Shown: positions 58,501-64,000 of the stretch, piece by piece
Layout: each line of letters begins with the position of its first letter
Numbering within the stretch: position 1 is the first letter of the stretch
Assembly (NCBI GenBank): GCA_947095535.1
Contig: OX352774.1
Span: forward strand, 240,151,825 to 240,215,824
DNA: 64,000 nucleotides
DNA from: Poecilobothrus nobilitatus
Lineage: Eukaryota; Arthropoda; Insecta; Diptera; Dolichopodidae
Direction of reading: 5' to 3'
Position numbers and translations under genes: made by a program
Notes under the pieces: model-generated
The model's database searches: none
What the model was told of the DNA's origin: nothing
Seen by the model: only the letters and a program-made list of their open reading frames with translations

Positions 58501-58620
58501 TAGACTTTAATAATATTTTTTAGTCTCCTCTGCCCCTCCTATAAGGATAAGCCAAATACCACATAATCATAGATTTTAATAATATTTTTTTTTCTTCTTT
58601 CTGCTCCTATAAGAAGCATA
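58501..58620 (+). repeat. 69-bp tandem duplication
   Basis: TAGACTTTAATAATATTTTT with CCCCTCCTATAAGGA is repeated 69 bases later as TAGATTTTAATAATATTTTT with TGCTCCTATAAGAAG. About 80% identical by eye. Confidence 0.7.
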
Positions 58621-58874
58621 TTTATAGTGCATACACTAAGTCAGGTATTTTTCATATTTGACTATAAGCTTCAGTTTCAGGAAAAATTAGTAGCACAAAG
58701 TCAATGATTACTCAACTGTAAATAATAAATAATATTAATATTATTGAAATCATAATATGTATAAATATTTAACCAAAATGGCTCTGCTTAAAACTTCGCC
58801 TTTTAAGTCGGAAAGTCTCGGGTCATATCTGATTAAATAATACAATCATAACAATGTACCTACTATCTAGTAGG

Positions 58875-58964
58875 CTTATAAATGAGTAGTATAAAAGAGG
58901 AGTAGGGTAGTATAAAAATATATTATATAAATAACTTATAAAAGAGTAGTATAAAAGAGGAGTA
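58875..58964 (+). repeat. 60-bp spaced direct duplication
   Basis: A 30-base word beginning CTTATAAATGAGTAGTATAA (58875-58904) recurs at 58935-58964 with a single change. CTAGTAGG/CGAGTAGG words also flank it on both sides, suggesting recent slippage or unequal exchange. Confidence 0.85.
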
Positions 58965-59325
58965 CCTACTGTCGAGTAGGCTTATAAAAGCAATGAACTA
59001 TAAGTATCAATATTAAAGCGGTACAAAATAAATAGATAAATGAATCCTATGTAACAGTATTAAAGAATTAAAAAAAAATAAAAAAACAAAATATTTTCTA
59101 CTGGTCATGAAATGACATATTATGACATTTTTCAATAATTCCAATCATATTTTGATTGAAGGCATTGAAGCCGCCTAATTTCAAATTGTTTTTGGTTATG
59201 TCAATTGAAGTATAGTATTTAGAAGTATAGTATATAGTATAGTATTTAAGCGGTAACTACCGATGATATCCTTGATAAAATTCTTTATTTACTTAATGAA
59301 AATGGCGTTTGCTACATTATCTTTT

Positions 59326-59698
59326 ACGTCAAAAACTAATGCGACAAAATCTTGTATGCAAAATATCTCTTTCGAAAATCTTTTAAAACAAAATCTTTTT
59401 TCCAAAATCTACTAGTACAAAATCTTAAATGTAATTCAGAATGTCAAATATTTTATATATAAATATTCTCTGGAAAAATGGGGAAACTTGTTTTTGAATC
59501 CAACTCTAAAATCCCTCATAACCATACTTTTGAATCCAACTCTAAAATCATCCTTAACTATTTGTTTATACATACTTTAAAAATAAAGCCACGGAATAGA
59601 TTAGAAAGGAATAGATTTAAAAAGATTTTGTCCGTGAAAGATTTTGTAATGTAAGATAAAAAAAAAAGCAAGATTTTGTCGCAGGTTGATTTTGGCGT
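59326..59698 (-). mobile_element. foldback-like element C3
   Basis: Outer ends ACGTCAAAAACTAATGCGAC (59326-59345) and their inverted counterpart GCAGGTTGATTTTGGCGT (ending 59698) enclose inverted GCGACAAAATCTTG / CAAGATTTTGTCGC. Left-arm units are CAAAATCTTGTATGCAAAAT-like. The core reads on the minus strand as TTTTAGAGTTGGATTCAAAA, present twice (about 59491-59545). The second arm includes an A run. No transposase. No target duplication could be established. Confidence 0.65.
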
Positions 59699-62600
59699 GC
59701 AGGATCCCACAAAAATATTCACGTGAAATTAAATTTAACAAATCAAAATGTATTGAAACTTTTTTCAGAAAAATTTTCTAATTAGTCATTTTTTGGTTAA
59801 AGTAACTAAAAAAAAAAAGCCTGCTTATATTTTTTTTTTATTAATTTTTATAGCCTTTAAAAAATATTTTGAATGATTTCCTTGTGCTTTTTTCTAAAAT
59901 AAACAGTCAAACAATTTAATATCGAAATATTTATTCGTTTTCTTTCTCATTTTCTTTAAAAAAAAAGAAAAATTAACAAAAACGCACAAACAGAATTATT
60001 TACTTCAATTATTTAGTACTTTTTTTTTCTTTTTCTTATTTTTGCTGTCACTTGTAATAATAAACCATAAGACAAAAATGAAAAAAAAAGAAAAAAAAAA
60101 AACAAAACTAATATACAAAACTAAAACGTAAGTTTACAAGGATAACAAAGTAATATTTTACTGATGCTGATTGTATACTGCTGTTACAATTATATCAACT
60201 GCTGTTACTGCTATTACACTTACTGTTATTAAAAAATATTATTATTTTACTTACGTTTTTTTGTTACTATATATAAATAAAATCCCTATCGGCCGGAAAA
60301 CGGAAACTTTAAAGAAAAACTCTTTTTCACTTAAAAAATGAAAAATCATTTATAAAAAAAAAAAAAAAAAAAAAATAATAATGATGAAATTACATAAAAG
60401 TGATGACATTGATGATGATTATAGTGTAAAAAAATAATGATTATGTTGATGATATAGTAAATACAACACAGTGATAGTTATAGTACATGTATATATACTA
60501 TATATTCTTATGAATGATATAAGATATATATATCCGTTTTATTTTCCTTTTTTTTTTTTTTTTTCTTATTATTGTTGTTGTATCAATGAAAATGAAAAAA
60601 AAAAAAAATGTTTTTATTTTCTTAAATTTTTGTTATGAATAGTACATGTATCGTACATATTACGGTATTACCAAATTATCAAGATTTAGTAAAAAAAAAA
60701 AAATTTAAATTACGTTTGTCTTTGTCAAAGGTTTTTATGTCCTTTTAAAAAAAAATTATTCTAATTGTAGGATTAGATTTTATTTTTAGACAAAACTTTT
60801 TGGCAATACAAAACCGATTAAACTTAAGTATAGATAAAATCATGATATTAGAAAACTAATAACAATAATTAAATTTTTACTTTTGATTGCAAATATACTG
60901 TACAGATTAAGTTTTTTTCTGCTTACAAAAACTGAATATTTGAAAATGATTCTAGAAGAGAATTGGGTAATTAAATTATTTTTGTATCTACGAGAACCTC
61001 CAGTACGGGTTCTTTTAAACGTTTTAAAACGAAAGTCATTTAAGTTTTTGAAATCAATCTGTTGATTTTAGTTAATTATTTTTCTAAAACTTTATTAAGC
61101 AATATTAGTTAGTTATAAACATAAAAAAGGATTTCATTCACAAACATTTAATTCTATACGATTTCTGTTTTTTGTTTTTTTTTTTTTTTTTTTTTTTTTG
61201 GTTTTAGAGTTATTTAATAAAAGTGATTTAAGTTATTTTGTATAAAGAAAGAAAATTCTATAATTTTGTTCATCTTGAAACCCGGTATATTGTATCAAAG
61301 ACATATAATTAGATTAGTTTATTAGGAAAATAAGTATGTATATATGAAATTATATGTTTTTTGCAACGTTAAAACTAAAACAAATACAAAAAAAAAAAAA
61401 AATTTTTTTTCTTAAATTAAAAGAAAATTATTTAAACGTGACTTCATATTGAAATTTAATTATATAGTAAAAATTGTGGAATTTTTTTTTTTTTTTAATT
61501 TATTTAAGTGTATTATTATTCATATATAGTTTAATATATATTTACATATTATATTATTATTATATTATGTATTCATGTATTTAGGTAAGTATAAGTAGAT
61601 CAAAATTAAAGAAGGTATTTCACGATATCTTGAAAAAAATAATTTTTAATAGACAAAATCTTAAATTTTTTACAATTAAAAATTTCTTTGTCAGAAAATA
61701 TTTTTCTTTAAAATAAATTTGAACAGAAAATTTTCACTTTAAGAAAAAAAATCTTGATAAATTTTGGTGAAAGGATAAAAATTCTATTACGATTTTTAAT
61801 TTCCTATCCCAGAAACCAAACTGTAACATTTGTATCAAAAGTTTCAACCTAAAGTTTGATTTAAAAATGGAATAGTTTTAAAGTTGGTTAAAGTCTAACT
61901 CTATACGGAAGAATCATGTACATTTCTTCTGAGAGATTTTTAAAGATTTCCACCGATCCTTGTAAAAAAAAAAAAAAAAAATTTTTTAATGGGTAAAAAA
62001 TTTCATTACACACTTTGTTTTAGTCCTATGGAGAGAAATCTTAATGGGACACTTAAATTTTTATTTTCTTGGACTCTTGTCTCACATAGACAAGCAAGTT
62101 TTAGCCCCACATCTATATATTTTTTTTTGGTGTATTTGTTCATTGATTTCCTACTTTGTAATTGTGCAGAGAAGCTACATATAAAATACTATAACTACGA
62201 AAAGTCAAATTTAAAAGAAATTTAATTTTTTCAAATGTTTTTTTTTTTTTATCAAAATTTCCTTTTCAAAATTCAGTTTTTTCAAGATTTTGTTTTAAAA
62301 AGATTTTAATTTTTTCTATGCTTTTTTTTCAATTACATATCCTAAAAAGAAAATTCAGCTTTCAAGTTTTTTTTTTTCAAAATTCATTTTTTTCAAGATT
62401 TTTATTTTTCAAGTTTTTTTTCTTTCTAGAAATGAGAGTTGACCCAATTTAAAGTATTTAATATTATAGAAAATTTTTGAATATAAATTATTTATATCTA
62501 ATAGATAGTATAATGTTATTCTTGAATATTTGTTTTAACTTAAAAAAATTTTCTTGAAAAATTTTCATGAAAATTTTCTTTTACTTTTTTTTATTGTTTT

Positions 62601-63622
62601 TTTTTTTTTAGGTTTTAATAAGAATTTAAATTCTTAATGAATGATGACTTTTGTTTTTTTTTTGTATCATTGTATTTTTTCATAATTAGTAAAATTGTAA
62701 AACTGAAAATTTAACAACTTTAAAAACTAACAACTTTTTTGTTTTTTTTTTTTTTTTAAACATATACACATAATATATAAATATGTAAATATAATATATA
62801 TTATATTATATAATTTAAATATTTGTGGATTTTAAATTATGTATTTGAAGTTTTTGAATATTTTTTTCTTCGGGCAAAAAAATAATTTTTCTGAGAATTA
62901 AAATTATGTTTAAATATGTAAGAGAATTTTCCGGTAATTGGATTCTTCTTAATAAATAAATATAGGTAATGATATATTGAAAAATTTCTAATAATTTTAT
63001 TATGAAAATTTTTTTTTTTTGAAATATCGATACTTATACGTTATATGAATACGAGAAAAAAGTATTTGTAATATTAAAATATTCAATTGTTAATATATTC
63101 TATTCTAATAGGAATGTTAAAAATTTTTTAAGAATTTTTATATAATAAATTGTAATTTGAAAAGAAATTTCAAAAGTAATTCAAAATAATAATTGGAGTA
63201 TAAAATTAATTAATGGTTCTTATATAATATGTGGTTACAATTAATATTTTTTGGTGTACAAATTATTTATAAATAGTTTTTATGATTCAAAAAATTTAAA
63301 TTCAAATGAAAGAATTCACATATACGTATACATAATTGTATAAATATTATATAAGAAAAAAAAAATTTTTTTTATGAAGAAAATGGCAAAAAAAAAACTA
63401 TTTTTTATGGTGTACTATGGTTTTTTTAAATACTCATTTTATTTTTAAAGATAAAAATGGTAAACAACGTTTTTGATTTAAAATTTTATTAAAATATCTA
63501 AACCTAACCAAAATCTTAAAAATTAATGCTAAATTTAAATAATATGTACTCCATTTTAAGATGGATTTGTTGTTAAAGCTGTAGTGAGCGAATGTTTTGA
63601 GAATAAAGCTGTAATGAGCGGG
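59699..63622. other. A+T-rich DNA without recognisable genes
   Basis: About 3.9 kb with no recognised gene or repeat family. It holds trinucleotide-like stretches (CTGTTACTGCTATTAC at 60200; GATGATGATTATAG near 60408) and long A or T runs (60356-60375, 60549-60564, 61167-61199, 61967-61982). A TTTTCAAAATTCA..TTTTTTCAAGATTTT phrase appears at 62262 and again at about 62374. Short frames at 60883-61065 and 61989-62225 have no motif. Confidence 0.6.
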
Positions 63623-64000
63623 CAAGTCAAAATTTAAACTGATGGTTTTTAAAGGCGCACATTTCCAAAGCACAATACAAAATGTTACTTGCAGCAAAAT
63701 TTGAAATTTTTTTTTAGAATAACCTACATACAATAGGAAAAAAATGTTAAAAATAAAAAGAGACTTTCTTGAATTTTAAGAGAATTCTACATAACTAAGA
63801 AAAACCATTAACACATGTAAAATTATAAAGTTGAAGCTTTAATATTTGCCTTTTATATTGAAAAAATTTGTACAGGTGCTTAAGTTATAATAGGTGTCTA
63901 AAAATATTTTCAATTTTTTAGTTCTAATAACTGTTAAACAGAGAGTGTGATACAAAAAAAAAATCCTGAGGACATTTATACTAATTCTAAAAGTTCTTTC
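63623..64000 (-). mobile_element. Helentron-like element, family B copy 8, cut by window end
   Basis: CAAGTCAAAATTTAAACTG, GGTTTTTAAAGGCGCACATTTCC and AAACCATTAACACATGTAAA correspond to the inverted 3' end and body of family B. It is closest to the interrupted copy at 39.9 kb (both have AAGTTGAAGCTTTAAT). At 63833-63870 it shows the same site without the SINE. The rest of the element lies beyond the window. The 99-codon minus frame 63434-63733 overlaps it and is a shadow. Confidence 0.78.

Larger units (their letters stand above)
57764..59325. other. A+T-rich DNA with small tandem duplications
   Basis: Contains a TA microsatellite (57992-58015), a two-copy 69-bp duplication (58501 and 58570) and a two-copy 60-bp duplication (58875-58904 / 58935-58964). 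At 58785-58840 a tRNA-like phrase (GGCTCTGCTTAAAAC then GTCTCGGGTCATATCTGA) faintly resembles the S2 SINE head. No gene. Confidence 0.6.

Noticed and set aside
104..64000. Host protein-coding exons or splice-bounded open frames
   Set aside because: No open stretch other than retrotransposon pieces showed conserved-protein character; a spliced gene with very short exons cannot be excluded without transcript or homology data.

Overview
The window looks like repeat-dominated, non-coding DNA from an animal nuclear genome, most likely a dipteran or related insect. It is very A+T rich by eye and full of poly(A)/poly(T) tracts and TA microsatellites. The only recognisable coding sequence is decayed non-LTR retrotransposon. 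I found no exon of a host gene, no bacterial-type operon, no CRISPR array and no rRNA gene. The window could be intergenic DNA, a very long intron or pericentric DNA; the sequence does not decide.

The most informative content is a set of transposable-element families. (A) Six copies and one short fragment of a Helentron/DINE-like non-autonomous element (2.1-3.1, 12.4-12.6, 35.65, 41.1-44.4, 44.6-44.9, 45.5-45.9, 46.8-47.5 kb). It has a 13-bp subterminal inverted repeat TACCCGTATGAAC, a (CGTC)n block, a 3' hairpin and insertion next to T tracts. One copy has amplified an internal 307-bp unit into a tandem array. (B) Eight copies of a second family with the same architecture but different sequence (17.1, 19.4-20.2, 22.0, 36.5-37.8, 38.5-39.3, 39.9-40.8, 46.4-46.8, 63.6-64.0 kb). 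Its 3' terminus is nearly the same as that of family A. (C) Foldback-like elements at 13.2, 32.0, 33.2-34.4, 54.6 and 59.3 kb. Their arms are built of short repeats that differ between elements, while the cores are related. The 33.2-kb element has an imperfect 9-bp target duplication. (D) Two tRNA-derived SINE families: one in four copies, one with an 11-bp target duplication and a nearly complete tRNA-like head at 31.6 kb. (E) Two short terminal-inverted-repeat DNA elements at 53.5 and 56.8 kb.

Non-LTR retrotransposon remains lie at 10.6-11.0 kb (C-terminal tail resembling the RNase H end of I/R1/LOA-type elements), 20.2-21.3 kb (reverse transcriptase with an internal deletion), 35.8-36.1 kb, 45.1-45.3 kb, 47.8-48.9 kb (the longest open frame, 274 codons) and 52.7-53.3 kb (a clear Jockey-type C-terminus). 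Five of the six keep only the C-terminal part of the polyprotein, as expected from 5' truncation during target-primed reverse transcription.

Layout: 0-12 kb sparse; 12-23 kb mixed B/A/C copies plus the first reverse transcriptase; 23-31 kb sparse; 31-41 kb dense in SINE, foldback and B copies; 41-47.5 kb a nested A/B cluster; 47.8-53.9 kb LINE and SINE remains plus a MITE; 54-60 kb foldback and TIR elements; 60-63.6 kb sparse; then a B copy cut by the window edge. Nothing suggests the elements cooperate with a host gene. The visible relationships are nesting, shared ends and satellite formation.
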